Program-made: the position numbers and the translations under genes | From: an uncultured Collinsella sp. | GTDB lineage: Bacteria; Actinomycetota; Coriobacteriia; Coriobacteriales; Coriobacteriaceae | Assembly: GCA_902495525.1 (NCBI GenBank) | Contig: CABUXL010000051.1 | Span: forward strand, 1-11,835 | DNA: 11,835 nucleotides | Reading direction: 5' to 3' | The notes under the pieces: model-generated | The model's database searches: none | Told to the model about the DNA's origin: nothing | The model's input: only the letters and a program-made list of their open reading frames with translations | Shown here: positions 1 through 7,025 of the stretch, one piece after another | Layout: every line of letters starts with the position of its first letter | How positions within the stretch are numbered: position 1 is the stretch's first letter

Positions 1-939
1 ACCGTCATTATGATTGGCGCTACGACAGAGAACCCGTACTTCGAGGTCAACTCGGCACTGCTCTCACGTGGTCGCGTCGTGGAGCTTGAGCATCTGAAGG
101 ATGAGGATATCGCCACGCTTATTGAACGTGCGCTTGAGGCACCGCAGGGTTTGAACGGTAAGTTCTCGGCCGATGAGGATACGGTCAAGACCATTTGCAC
201 GCTGGCAGCGGGTGACGCTCGCTCGGCGCTCACGACGCTTGAGCTTGCGAGCGAGATTGCCGTCACGCGACCCGATACCGAGGGAACGCCAGCGCCTGCG
301 GCGGGGGAGCGCTATCCCATCACCGTGGATGACGTGAAGATCGCCAACCCGCGTCGCGGCTTTACGTATGACAAAAACGGCGACATGCACTACGACATCA
401 TCAGTGCGTTTATTAAGTCTATGCGCGGTAGCGACCCCGATGCCACGATCTATTGGCTCGCGCGCATGATCGATGCTGGGGAGGATCCTAAGTTTATCGC
501 TCGCCGCATTATGATTCACGCTTCTGAGGATGTTGGCAACGCCGACCCGCAGGCGCTTTTGGTGGCGCATGCTGCCTTTAAATCTGCTGAAGTTATTGGC
601 TATCCTGAATGTCGCATTAACCTTGCACAAGCTGCGCTCTATGTGTGCTTGGCGCCCAAGTCCAATGCGTGCGAGGCCTCGATCGATGCGGCGCTAGCCG
701 ATATCCACAGCAGTGGTCTTCGCGAGGTGCCCAGCTACCTGCGCGATCGCCATCGCCCGGGCAGCGATGAATACGGTGTGTATAAGTATCCGCACGATTA
801 TCCCGAAGGCTGGGTCGATCAGCGCTATTTGCCCGAAGGCTTGGAACGCGGTGCATTTTGGCAGCCTGCCGGCCGCGGTTGGGAAGAATGGCGCGTAGAG
901 CAAAGTGAACGCGACCGCAGCGGGAATGCACCGAAGTAG
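1..939 (+). CDS. rarA: Replication-associated recombination protein A (RarA/MgsA family AAA+ ATPase), 5'-truncated
   Basis: The reading frame is open from base 1, so the gene starts upstream; 312 C-terminal residues are visible and the Walker A and B motifs lie outside the window. What is seen: the sensor-1 region GATTENP followed by FEVNSALLSR near the start, the sensor-2 segment GDARSALTTLE, and the C-terminal tetramerisation domain with SAFIKSMRGSDPDA, WLARMIDAGEDPKFIARR, ASEDVGNADPQAL and the YKYPHDYPEGWV tail. These are hallmark segments of RarA. The family consists of AAA+ ATPases, related to clamp-loader subunits, that act on stalled replication forks and interact with SSB. A short linker rich in Pro, Ala and Glu (around bases 274-312) sits before the C-terminal domain and looks like ordinary variation. 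The gene ends in TAG. About 100 bases separate it from the next gene, with no convincing terminator. RarA also lies upstream of alaS in other actinobacteria. Confidence 0.95.
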   Translation, partial: TVIMIGATTENPYFEVNSALLSRGRVVELEHLKDEDIATLIERALEAPQGLNGKFSADEDTVKTICTLAAGDARSALTTLELASEIAVTRPDTEGTPAPAAGERYPITVDDVKIANPRRGFTYDKNGDMHYDIISAFIKSMRGSDPDATIYWLARMIDAGEDPKFIARRIMIHASEDVGNADPQALLVAHAAFKSAEVIGYPECRINLAQAALYVCLAPKSNACEASIDAALADIHSSGLREVPSYLRDRHRPGSDEYGVYKYPHDYPEGWVDQRYLPEGLERGAFWQPAGRGWEEWRVEQSERDRSGNAPK

Positions 940-1028
940 CTGCTGATAATTTTGTCCCACGTTGCTGCTCATGGCATGTTCGGTCCCCTTTGGGGTACCA
1001 TGGAAAACGTCTGTATATCGATTCCTTT

Positions 1029-1034
1029 GGGAGG
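1029..1034 (+). promoter_or_regulatory. Ribosome binding site that fixes the DUF948 gene start
   Basis: GGGAGG lies 5 bases before the ATG at 1040. An in-frame ATG at 962 has no such site and would place 26 non-conserved residues before the hydrophobic N-terminus, so 1040 is the better start. Confidence 0.75.
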
Positions 1035-1039
1035 CTTGT

Positions 1040-1630
1040 ATGAGTCCCATTCAAATCGCCCTGCTGCTGCTCGCTGTTGCCGGCGTGTGGGCCATCGTTG
1101 AGCTCGCGCTTACCCTGCGCAAGACCCGCACCGTTGTCGACTCGCTCGATAAGACCGTTAACGACCTCAACAACACCATCGCCGAGGCTCAGCCTGTGGT
1201 GGCAAAGCTCGATGGCGCTGTCGATGAGCTTACGCCGGCGCTTGCCCAGATGGAGCCGCTGCTTAAGTCGAGCAAGACGGCAGTTGATGCCCTTACCTCC
1301 AATCTCGTAGAGGTCGAAGCCGTGGTTCGCGACATTTCTGAGGTCACCGGTAGCATGGCCGAGGCCAGCAATGCTGTGTCGAGCGTGACTGATTCTGCGG
1401 CAGGTGCCGTGCAGAAACTCTTTAACAAGGTGAAGGCTCCCGCGGCCGACGCTGAGTGCAAGCTTTCCGCTGCCGAAGAAGCCGAGCAGCCGACCGAGCG
1501 TGTCCTGATTGGCGAAGCCGGGGACGATGTCGCTGCTGGTGACAATGATGCACAGAAGCCTGCTGCTAAAGCAGCCCAGTATTACACCTACACGCCCGCC
1601 GAGACCTCTGAGGAGTCCTGCGATGAGTAG
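1040..1630 (+). CDS. DUF948-type membrane-anchored coiled-coil protein
   Basis: A 196-residue protein. Residues 4-24 form one hydrophobic helix directly at the N-terminus, followed by RKTR, so the body should face the cytoplasm (positive-inside rule). Residues about 30-130 are a long amphipathic helical region with regular Val/Leu spacing and motifs such as LDKTVNDLNNTIAEA. Residues about 135-196 are Ala/Glu/Asp-rich and probably disordered. This architecture matches DUF948 proteins, whose B. subtilis member YtxG is a general stress protein; no biochemical activity is established. A DUF948 gene commonly precedes alaS in actinobacteria. The start follows GGGAGG. The stop overlaps the next start by 8 bases, so the two proteins are probably co-translated. 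Upstream, a -10-like GATAAT (945-950) has no matching -35 element, so I do not call a promoter. Family assignment is by architecture and synteny and is less certain than for the enzymes nearby. Confidence 0.72.
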   Translation: MSPIQIALLLLAVAGVWAIVELALTLRKTRTVVDSLDKTVNDLNNTIAEAQPVVAKLDGAVDELTPALAQMEPLLKSSKTAVDALTSNLVEVEAVVRDISEVTGSMAEASNAVSSVTDSAAGAVQKLFNKVKAPAADAECKLSAAEEAEQPTERVLIGEAGDDVAAGDNDAQKPAAKAAQYYTYTPAETSEESCDE

Positions 1631-2000
1631 CGAAGCAACTTGCCCCATTACGCTGACCGTTGCCGGCGACCCGCGTCTGGCGCGCCTTGTGCGCATGACG
1701 GCGGCAAATGTCGGTGCGCTCTGCTCCATGTCCGTCGATCGCATCGAGGACATTCGTATGGCTGCCGAGGAAGCATTTATTTTCGGCTGCACGGCTGTTG
1801 ATTCCGATGACATCTCGATCAAATTCGATGTCGACGAATCTCACGTTGGCATGACCTTTACCTTTGGCGACCAGGCCACCGTCGACGAGGATGACCAGGC
1901 CGCTGTGTATGCCGAGCTCATTTTGGCGAGCGTGTGCGACTCCTACGAAAAGACTGCGGCGCCCCTGACGCTTTCCCTCGACCTCAAGGCGGATATCTAA
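1623..2000 (+). CDS. RsbW-like anti-sigma factor homologue (degenerate histidine-kinase-like ATPase fold)
   Basis: A 125-residue protein. I chose ATG 1623 because AGGAG (1611-1615) lies 7 bases upstream and it gives a complete fold; longer in-frame starts run into the preceding gene. Its place directly before a SigB/F/G-type sigma gene, its size, and the order strand - helix (RLARLVRMTAANVGALC) - DRIEDIRMAAEEAF helix - paired strands (ISIKFDVD, VGMTFTFGD) - helix - C-terminal strand fit RsbW/SpoIIAB. In that family the protein binds and holds a sigma factor and phosphorylates an anti-anti-sigma partner. Here the N-box Asn is replaced by Phe54 (EEAFIF where RsbW has EACTN), and no DxGxG or GLG box is recognisable. 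ATP binding and kinase activity are therefore doubtful. It probably binds the sigma factor encoded next, but the release mechanism is unknown. No RsbV/STAS gene is present in the window. Family confidence is moderate, resting strongly on context. Confidence 0.7.
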   Translation: MSSEATCPITLTVAGDPRLARLVRMTAANVGALCSMSVDRIEDIRMAAEEAFIFGCTAVDSDDISIKFDVDESHVGMTFTFGDQATVDEDDQAAVYAELILASVCDSYEKTAAPLTLSLDLKADI

Positions 2001-2001
2001 T

Positions 2002-2793
2002 ATGACCGAACGTTCCCGGAGCGGTAAGACCGCTTGGGACAAGGAGAAAACCCGCGAGCTGTTTCGTCGCTATAAAGAGACCGGTGACCCGGACGCACGC
2101 GAGCAGCTCGTCATGTCCCACATGAACCTGGTAAGGTTTCTTGCCAACAAGTTTAAGAACCGCGGCGAGCCGCTCGATGACCTGATGCAGGTTGGTTATT
2201 TGGGCCTGCTCAAGGCTATCGATCGCTTTGACCCTGAGCGCGGACTCGAGTTCACCACGTTTGCCACGCCTACCATCTTGGGCGAGATCAAGCGTCACTT
2301 CCGCGACAAGGGCTGGAGCGTGCGCGTGCCCCGTCGCTTGCAGGAGCTCTCGGCCAAGGTCAACCAGGCTACCGATAAGCTCACCAACGAGCTACAGCGC
2401 TCGCCTAAGGTTGAGGAAATCGCTGAGTACTTGGACGTGACGGTCGATGAGGTGCTGGAGGCCATGGAATCGTCTTCGGCCTATACCTCGGTGCCCATCG
2501 AGGCTCCTGGTGCGTCCGATTCGGACGATGCCCCCTCGATTCTCGACCGTTACGCCGACGACGACAACGAGCTCGACTTTACCGATGACCGCCTAGTGAT
2601 CGAGGAAGCCATCCGTGATTTCTCGCCGCGCGAGCGCGAGGTGATTGAGCTGCGCTTTGTGAAGGGCATGACCCAGATCGAGATCGCCAAGAAGCTGGGT
2701 ATTTCTCAGGTACAGGTTTCGCGTCTACTGCGCCGCACGCTTAAGAAGATTCAGGACAAGATCGACCCCGACGGAGTGATGATTCGTTCATGA
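2002..2793 (+). CDS. SigB/SigF/SigG-family RNA polymerase sigma factor
   Basis: A 263-residue sigma-70 group 3 factor that would redirect RNA polymerase to a dedicated promoter set, usually for stress or developmental genes. Visible regions: region 2 at about residues 35-105, including LVRFLANKF, LDDLMQVGYLGLLKAIDRFD and the -10 recognition stretch FTTFATPTILGEIKRHFRDK; region 3 at about 106-160 (WSVRVPRRLQEL, then SPKVEEIAEYLDV); an acidic linker at about 171-195; and region 4 at about 197-252, with the helix-turn-helix MTQIEIAKKLGISQVQVSRL recognising the -35 element. It lacks region 1.1, as expected for this group. The start lies 1 base after the stop of the RsbW-like gene, with AAGGCGG (1986-1992) as ribosome binding site. 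The last four bases form an ATGA overlap with the AI-2E gene. Activity is probably set by the upstream RsbW-like partner. The regulon cannot be read from this window. Confidence 0.95.
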   Translation: MTERSRSGKTAWDKEKTRELFRRYKETGDPDAREQLVMSHMNLVRFLANKFKNRGEPLDDLMQVGYLGLLKAIDRFDPERGLEFTTFATPTILGEIKRHFRDKGWSVRVPRRLQELSAKVNQATDKLTNELQRSPKVEEIAEYLDVTVDEVLEAMESSSAYTSVPIEAPGASDSDDAPSILDRYADDDNELDFTDDRLVIEEAIRDFSPREREVIELRFVKGMTQIEIAKKLGISQVQVSRLLRRTLKKIQDKIDPDGVMIRS

Positions 2794-4199
2794 GTGAGCA
2801 CCCCCAGCAAACCGATCGCGTGCTGCGCGACACCCGCATTCTGACGCTGCGCATTTGGGCTGTTGTCGGCTGCATTGTTATTGCTGCTGTCATCTTTAAC
2901 CTTATGGGCATCCTGGCACCGGTTATTGAGTTTCTTGCCGTCGGCTCCATCATTGCTTTTGTGATGTCCCCGATCACCAACTGGCTCGAGCACCATGGCG
3001 TGAATCGCGGCATCGGTTCGCTTATCGCGCTTATTGTTGTTGTTGCCGTGCTCGTCGGTGTCGTTTGCATCTTGTCGCCGATTCTCTTTGGTCAGATCAT
3101 GGAAGTCCTGAGCCGCCTGCCCGAGCAGCTTCGTGTTGCGGGTGGCGATCTCAATGAGATGATCTCGCATGCCAAGACGCTCAACAACACGCCGCTCAAG
3201 GAGTATTTGGACGATAATCTTTCGTCCCTGGTTGCCGTGGCATCGAAGTATGTGTCTCAGATCGCTGCCGAGCTTGGCCGCGGCGTGTTCCCGCTCATCA
3301 CCAATACGGCCTCGCAGTTGTTCGTGATCTTCCTTGGTCTGATGCTTGCATACTGGATGGCCTGCGACTACCCTCGCATGCACCACGAGATTTGCACCAT
3401 CATCGGTCAGGAGAAGGAGACCTCGTACCGCTTTATGGTCGCCATCCTTTCTCGCTCTGTCGGCGGCTATATGCGCGGTATGGTCGTGACGTCCATCTGC
3501 GGTGGTTTCCTCGCCTTTATCGGTTTTATGATCATCGGCCATCCGTATGCGGCGCTCATGGCTATCTTTACCGGCATCATGCATTTGGTTCCGGTCGTCG
3601 GTCCTTGGGTGAGCGCAGCAATCGCCACAGTGCTCGGTTTCATGTTCAGCCCCATGCTGGCGTTATGGACGCTCATCGCGACGATGGTCGCGCAAAACGT
3701 CACCGATAACGTGATTTCCCCTAAGGTTATGCAGAGCTCGGTGCAGGTGCATCCCATCATGAGCCTCACGGCGCTCGTTATCGGCTCGGCACTCATGGGC
3801 CCCATCGGCATGATTATTGCCATCCCGCTTTGTGCGGCCCTTAAGGGTATCTTCGTGTACTACTTCGAGAATGAGACCGGCCGTCAGCTTGTGGCCTATG
3901 ACGGCGCCGTGTTTAAGGGCACGCCGTACCGCGATGCCGATGGCAACCCGGTCGCCGCCTACGACGCGCTCGGCGACGACACCTTCATCTACGAGTCCGA
4001 GCTCATCGGCAACGAGACTGCGCCCGAGGCCAAGGCGATGCCTAAGCCCGAGTTCGATAATCCCTGGATCAAGCTCTCGGGTTTGCAACCCGATGCCACG
4101 GGCTTCTTCAAGAATCCCTTCGCCAAGGACGATGACTCCAACTCGGACGACGATACCAAAACCGGCATCGACGGCTCCATGGACGATGACGACAAGTAG
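2790..4199 (+). CDS. AI-2E family (TqsA/YdiK/PerM-like) membrane protein
   Basis: A 469-residue polytopic membrane protein with about eight predicted hydrophobic segments: roughly residues 22-40, 44-62, 76-98, 168-190, 221-250, 252-280, 283-303 and 322-358. A mostly hydrophilic loop spans about 101-160. The family signature is seen in LVPVVGPW (267-273) followed by NVISPKVMQSSVQVHP (308-322), and in SVGGYMRG. Members include proposed AI-2 exporters, Na+/H+ antiporters and proteins of unknown substrate, so the substrate here is undetermined. Residues about 360-469 form a long hydrophilic tail, strongly acidic at the end, which is probably cytoplasmic and is not part of the core family fold. 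The ATGA overlap with the sigma gene suggests coupled translation. A related gene (yrrI) lies near alaS in Bacillus, so part of this arrangement may be ancestral. The gene is followed by an intrinsic terminator. Confidence 0.9.
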   Translation: MSEHPQQTDRVLRDTRILTLRIWAVVGCIVIAAVIFNLMGILAPVIEFLAVGSIIAFVMSPITNWLEHHGVNRGIGSLIALIVVVAVLVGVVCILSPILFGQIMEVLSRLPEQLRVAGGDLNEMISHAKTLNNTPLKEYLDDNLSSLVAVASKYVSQIAAELGRGVFPLITNTASQLFVIFLGLMLAYWMACDYPRMHHEICTIIGQEKETSYRFMVAILSRSVGGYMRGMVVTSICGGFLAFIGFMIIGHPYAALMAIFTGIMHLVPVVGPWVSAAIATVLGFMFSPMLALWTLIATMVAQNVTDNVISPKVMQSSVQVHPIMSLTALVIGSALMGPIGMIIAIPLCAALKGIFVYYFENETGRQLVAYDGAVFKGTPYRDADGNPVAAYDALGDDTFIYESELIGNETAPEAKAMPKPEFDNPWIKLSGLQPDATGFFKNPFAKDDDSNSDDDTKTGIDGSMDDDDK

Positions 4200-4250
4200 C
4201 GGGGTAATTCGGGCTAACATTCATACGCGCTAACATGCAATTTCGCTGAA

Positions 4251-4278
4251 GGGCCGGCATTGTCCGGCCCTCTTTTTT
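4251..4278 (+). terminator. Intrinsic terminator after the sigma factor/AI-2E operon
   Basis: A 7-bp perfect G/C stem, GGGCCGG (4251-4257) with CCGGCCC (4264-4270), has a 6-base loop and is followed by TCTTTTTT. An A-T pair (4250/4271) can extend it. It lies 51 bases after the AI-2E stop codon and should separate that operon from alaS. Confidence 0.93.
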
Positions 4279-4304
4279 GCACAGGCGCGGTGGGATGGTA
4301 ATAT
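4277..4304 (+). promoter_or_regulatory. Candidate alaS promoter
   Basis: TTGCAC (4277-4282) and TAATAT (4299-4304) are separated by 16 bases. Both match the sigma-70-type consensus only partly (3/6 and 4/6). The predicted start near 4311 gives a leader of about 40 bases. The -35 box would overlap the end of the terminator T-tract. A promoter is expected here because the terminator ends the upstream operon. Confidence 0.4.
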
Positions 4305-4335
4305 CGTTACGTTTGAACTGTTTCGATGTGAAACC

Positions 4336-4341
4336 GAGGAG
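4336..4341 (+). promoter_or_regulatory. Ribosome binding site of alaS
   Basis: GAGGAG lies 9 bases before ATG 4351 and supports that start over the in-frame ATG at 4372. Confidence 0.7.
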
Positions 4342-4350
4342 ATTCCCTCT

Positions 4351-7008
4351 ATGAGTGCTGACTACCCGTCAATGACTACGGCCGAGATCCGCTCTAAGTT
4401 CCTCAACTTCTTTGAGGAGCGCGGTCTTAAGCTCTATCCTTCTTCGTCCCTCGTCCCCGACGATCCTTCGCTGCTGCTTGCCAACGCCGGCATGAACCAG
4501 TTTAAGGAGTACTACCAGGGCAAGAAGACCATGAAGGAGATCGGCGCGATCTCCTGCCAGAAGTGCGTCCGCACCAACGACATCGATTGCATCGGCGAGG
4601 ACGGCCGTCACCTCTCGTTCTTTGAGATGCTCGGCGACTTTTCCTTTGGCGGCGTCTCCAAACAGCAGGCCTGCGCTTGGGCCTTTGAGCTCATCACCAA
4701 GGAGTTCAAGCTGCCGCTCGACCGCCTGTACTTCACCGTCTTTACCGAGGACGACGAGACCCACGACGTGTGGCGCTCCCTGGGCGTTGCCGAGGATCAC
4801 ATCTCTCGCCTGGGCGAGGACGACAACTTCTGGGCCGCTGGCCCCACCGGTCCCTGCGGTCCGTGCTCTGAGATCTACTTTGACATGGGCGAGGAGGTCG
4901 GTTGCGGTAGCCCCGACTGCAAGCCCGGCTGCGACTGCGACCGCTTCCTGGAGTTCTGGAACCTCGTGTTTACCCAGTACGACCGCCAGGAGGACGGCTC
5001 CATGCCGGAGCTGCCGCACCGCAACCTCGATACGGGCATGGGCTTGGAGCGCATGGCTGCCATCATGCAGCACAAGACCGCTAACTACGACGGCGATCTG
5101 ATGCAGCACCTCATCAAGCTCGGTGAGGAGATCAGCGGCAAGACCTATGATGCCGACGATTACTCCGGTGCCAGCCGCTCCCTGCGTATCATCGCCGACC
5201 ACTCCCGTGCTGTCGACTTTATGATCTCGGACGGCATCCTTCCCGGTAACGAGGGCCGCGAGTACGTCCTTCGCCGCCTGCTCCGCCGCGCAGTGTTCCA
5301 CGGTCGCCTACTGGGCATCGAGGGCGCCTTCCTGACCAAGTTCATCGACGAGGTTAACGCTCAGATGGGTGAGGCTTATCCCGAGCTGCTCAAGAATGTC
5401 GCGCTCGTCAAGGGTATCGTCGCCTCCGAGGAGGAGCGCTTCTCCACGACGCTCGACAACGGCCGCGTCTATCTGGACGAGGCCCTGGCAGCGCTTGCCG
5501 AGGGCGCCGTGCTTTCGGGCGATGTCGCCTTTAAACTGCACGACACCTTTGGTTTCCCCATCGATCTGACCGTCGAGATCGCCGGCACCGCTGGCCACGA
5601 CGTCGATATGGACGGCTTCACTGCCTGCATGGAGGACCAGAAGGCCCGCGCCCGCGCCAATGCCAAGGGCGACGCCTGGGGCAGCTTCAACGACGTGTGG
5701 GTCGAGCTTTCGGACAAGGTCGCCGCGACCGAGTTCGACGGCTATGACAACGATGTGATTGAGGGCGCCAAGGTTGTCGCCATCGTGCGCAACGGCGAGT
5801 CCGTCGAGTCCGCTGCCGCCGGCGAGGATGTCGAGGTTGTGCTCGACCGCACCCCGTTCTATGCCGAGATGGGTGGCCAGCAGGGCGATGCCGGCAAGCT
5901 TTCCGCCGAGGGCGTTGTTCTGACCGTTGCCGACACCAAGAACCACAACGGCCTGTATGCCCACGTCGCGCACGTTGCCGAGGGCACGCTGGCTGTCGGT
6001 GCCGCTGTTACCGCCGCGCTCGACGCCGAGCGCCGTGGCTTCCTGCGCCGCAACCACACCGCCACGCACCTGCTCGACGCTGCCCTTAAGCAGGTCCTGG
6101 GCGAGCACGTCTCCCAGGCCGGCTCGCTGGTGACGCCCGAGCACCTACGCTTTGACTTCACGCACTTCGAGGCCCTGTCCTCCGAGCAGCTCAAGGCTGT
6201 CGAGGACCTGGTCAACCAGCAGATCTTCGCTTCCAAGCCGGTCGTGACCCGTGTCATGGGCATCGACGAGGCTAAGGCTGCCGGCGCTGTCGCTCTGTTT
6301 GGAGAGAAGTACGGCGATGTCGTCCGCGTCGTCTCCGTGGGCGCTGAGGACCAGCCGTTCTCCCGCGAGCTCTGTGGTGGCACCCATGCCGCCAATACCG
6401 CAGAGATTGGTCTGTTCAAGATCATTTCCGAGTCCTCCACGGGCTCCAATGTCCGCCGTATCGAGGCCGTGACCTCTAAGGGTGCCCTCGACTACATGGC
6501 CGACCGCCTGGCGCTCGTTGACGCCGCCGCCGCTGCGCTCAAGTGCCGCGTCGACGAGGTTCCCGCCCGCGTGGAGAACCTGCAGGCTGAGCTGCGCGAG
6601 ACGTCCAACAAGCTCAAAAAGGCTCTGACCGGTGGCTCCTCCGACGCCATCTCCAGCGCCATCGAGGGCGCCGTCGAGCTCGACGGCTATAAGCTCGTTG
6701 TCGCTGAGCTCCAGGGCCTTGAGGCTGCCGACCTGCGCAACGTATGGGATACCGTGCATCAGAAGGTCGCCGGCCCTGTCGCTTGTGTCGTCGCCAGCGT
6801 GACTGAGAAGGGCACTCCGGCCCTGCTCGCTGCCGGCTCCGATGACGCCGTCAAGGCCGGTTTCCACGCCGGTAACGTGATCAAGCAGATCGCGGGTCTG
6901 GTCGACGGTCGCGGTGGCGGTCGTCCCAACATGGCCCAGGCCGGTGGCAAGAATGCTGCCGGCATCGCCGATGCCCTCGCGGCCGCTAAGACCGCGCTCG
7001 GCGCCTAA
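4351..7008 (+). CDS. alaS: Alanyl-tRNA synthetase
   Basis: An 885-residue, full-length class II synthetase that charges tRNA-Ala and hydrolyses mischarged Ser- and Gly-tRNA-Ala in the cytoplasm. The catalytic core occupies about residues 10-245: motif 1 region RSKFLNFFEERG and LLANAGMNQFK, the RTNDIDCIGEDGRHLSFFEM stretch, GPTGPCGPCSE (164-174), and motif 3 DTGMGLER (227-234). A tRNA-binding helical region follows. The editing domain carries the zinc ligands His569 and His573 (HTATH) and Cys675 and His679 (CGGTH). A coiled-coil linker and the C-Ala domain with GGGRPNMAQAGGKN (855-868) close the protein. A cysteine cluster at 185, 190, 194 and 196 sits in the catalytic domain, as in many clostridial-type AlaS. 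The gene has its own promoter region after a terminator. The next gene, ruvX, starts 17 bases downstream, so alaS probably heads a transcript running through ruvX and mltG. Confidence 0.99.
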   Translation: MSADYPSMTTAEIRSKFLNFFEERGLKLYPSSSLVPDDPSLLLANAGMNQFKEYYQGKKTMKEIGAISCQKCVRTNDIDCIGEDGRHLSFFEMLGDFSFGGVSKQQACAWAFELITKEFKLPLDRLYFTVFTEDDETHDVWRSLGVAEDHISRLGEDDNFWAAGPTGPCGPCSEIYFDMGEEVGCGSPDCKPGCDCDRFLEFWNLVFTQYDRQEDGSMPELPHRNLDTGMGLERMAAIMQHKTANYDGDLMQHLIKLGEEISGKTYDADDYSGASRSLRIIADHSRAVDFMISDGILPGNEGREYVLRRLLRRAVFHGRLLGIEGAFLTKFIDEVNAQMGEAYPELLKNVALVKGIVASEEERFSTTLDNGRVYLDEALAALAEGAVLSGDVAFKLHDTFGFPIDLTVEIAGTAGHDVDMDGFTACMEDQKARARANAKGDAWGSFNDVWVELSDKVAATEFDGYDNDVIEGAKVVAIVRNGESVESAAAGEDVEVVLDRTPFYAEMGGQQGDAGKLSAEGVVLTVADTKNHNGLYAHVAHVAEGTLAVGAAVTAALDAERRGFLRRNHTATHLLDAALKQVLGEHVSQAGSLVTPEHLRFDFTHFEALSSEQLKAVEDLVNQQIFASKPVVTRVMGIDEAKAAGAVALFGEKYGDVVRVVSVGAEDQPFSRELCGGTHAANTAEIGLFKIISESSTGSNVRRIEAVTSKGALDYMADRLALVDAAAAALKCRVDEVPARVENLQAELRETSNKLKKALTGGSSDAISSAIEGAVELDGYKLVVAELQGLEAADLRNVWDTVHQKVAGPVACVVASVTEKGTPALLAAGSDDAVKAGFHAGNVIKQIAGLVDGRGGGRPNMAQAGGKNAAGIADALAAAKTALGA

Positions 7009-7025
7009 GAATCTAAGAAGTCGCT

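Noticed and set aside
978..998. SigB-type promoter (GTTC ... GGGTAC) that would autoregulate the sigma operon
   Set aside because: GGGTAC resembles a SigB -10 element, but the -35 match is poor and the spacer is about 9 bases instead of about 12-15.
982..999. Hairpin GGTCCCC/GGGGTACC between rarA and the DUF948 gene as a terminator
   Set aside because: The stem has a bulged T and no T-run follows; the next bases are A-rich.
617..1822. 401-codon open frame on the - strand
   Set aside because: It spans rarA, an intergenic region, the DUF948 gene and the RsbW-like gene antisense. It has no recognisable domain, and long antisense frames are expected in GC-rich coding DNA.
4185..4196. DDDDK sequence at the end of the AI-2E protein as a processing site
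   Set aside because: It equals the enteropeptidase recognition sequence, but that protease is animal and the tail is probably cytoplasmic. It is just part of the acidic tail.
4213..4236. Direct repeat GCTAACAT (4213-4220 and 4229-4236)
   Set aside because: Two 8-base copies 16 bases apart could be an operator, but they lie downstream of a stop codon and before the terminator, so chance is the simpler reading.
4279..4350. T-box leader upstream of alaS
   Set aside because: Only 72 bases lie between the terminator and the start codon. There is no T-box consensus, specifier loop or antiterminator/terminator pair after the promoter.
4369..5301. 310-codon open frame on the - strand inside alaS
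   Set aside because: It lies fully antisense to the conserved AlaS core, and its composition reflects complementary codon bias. Not a gene.
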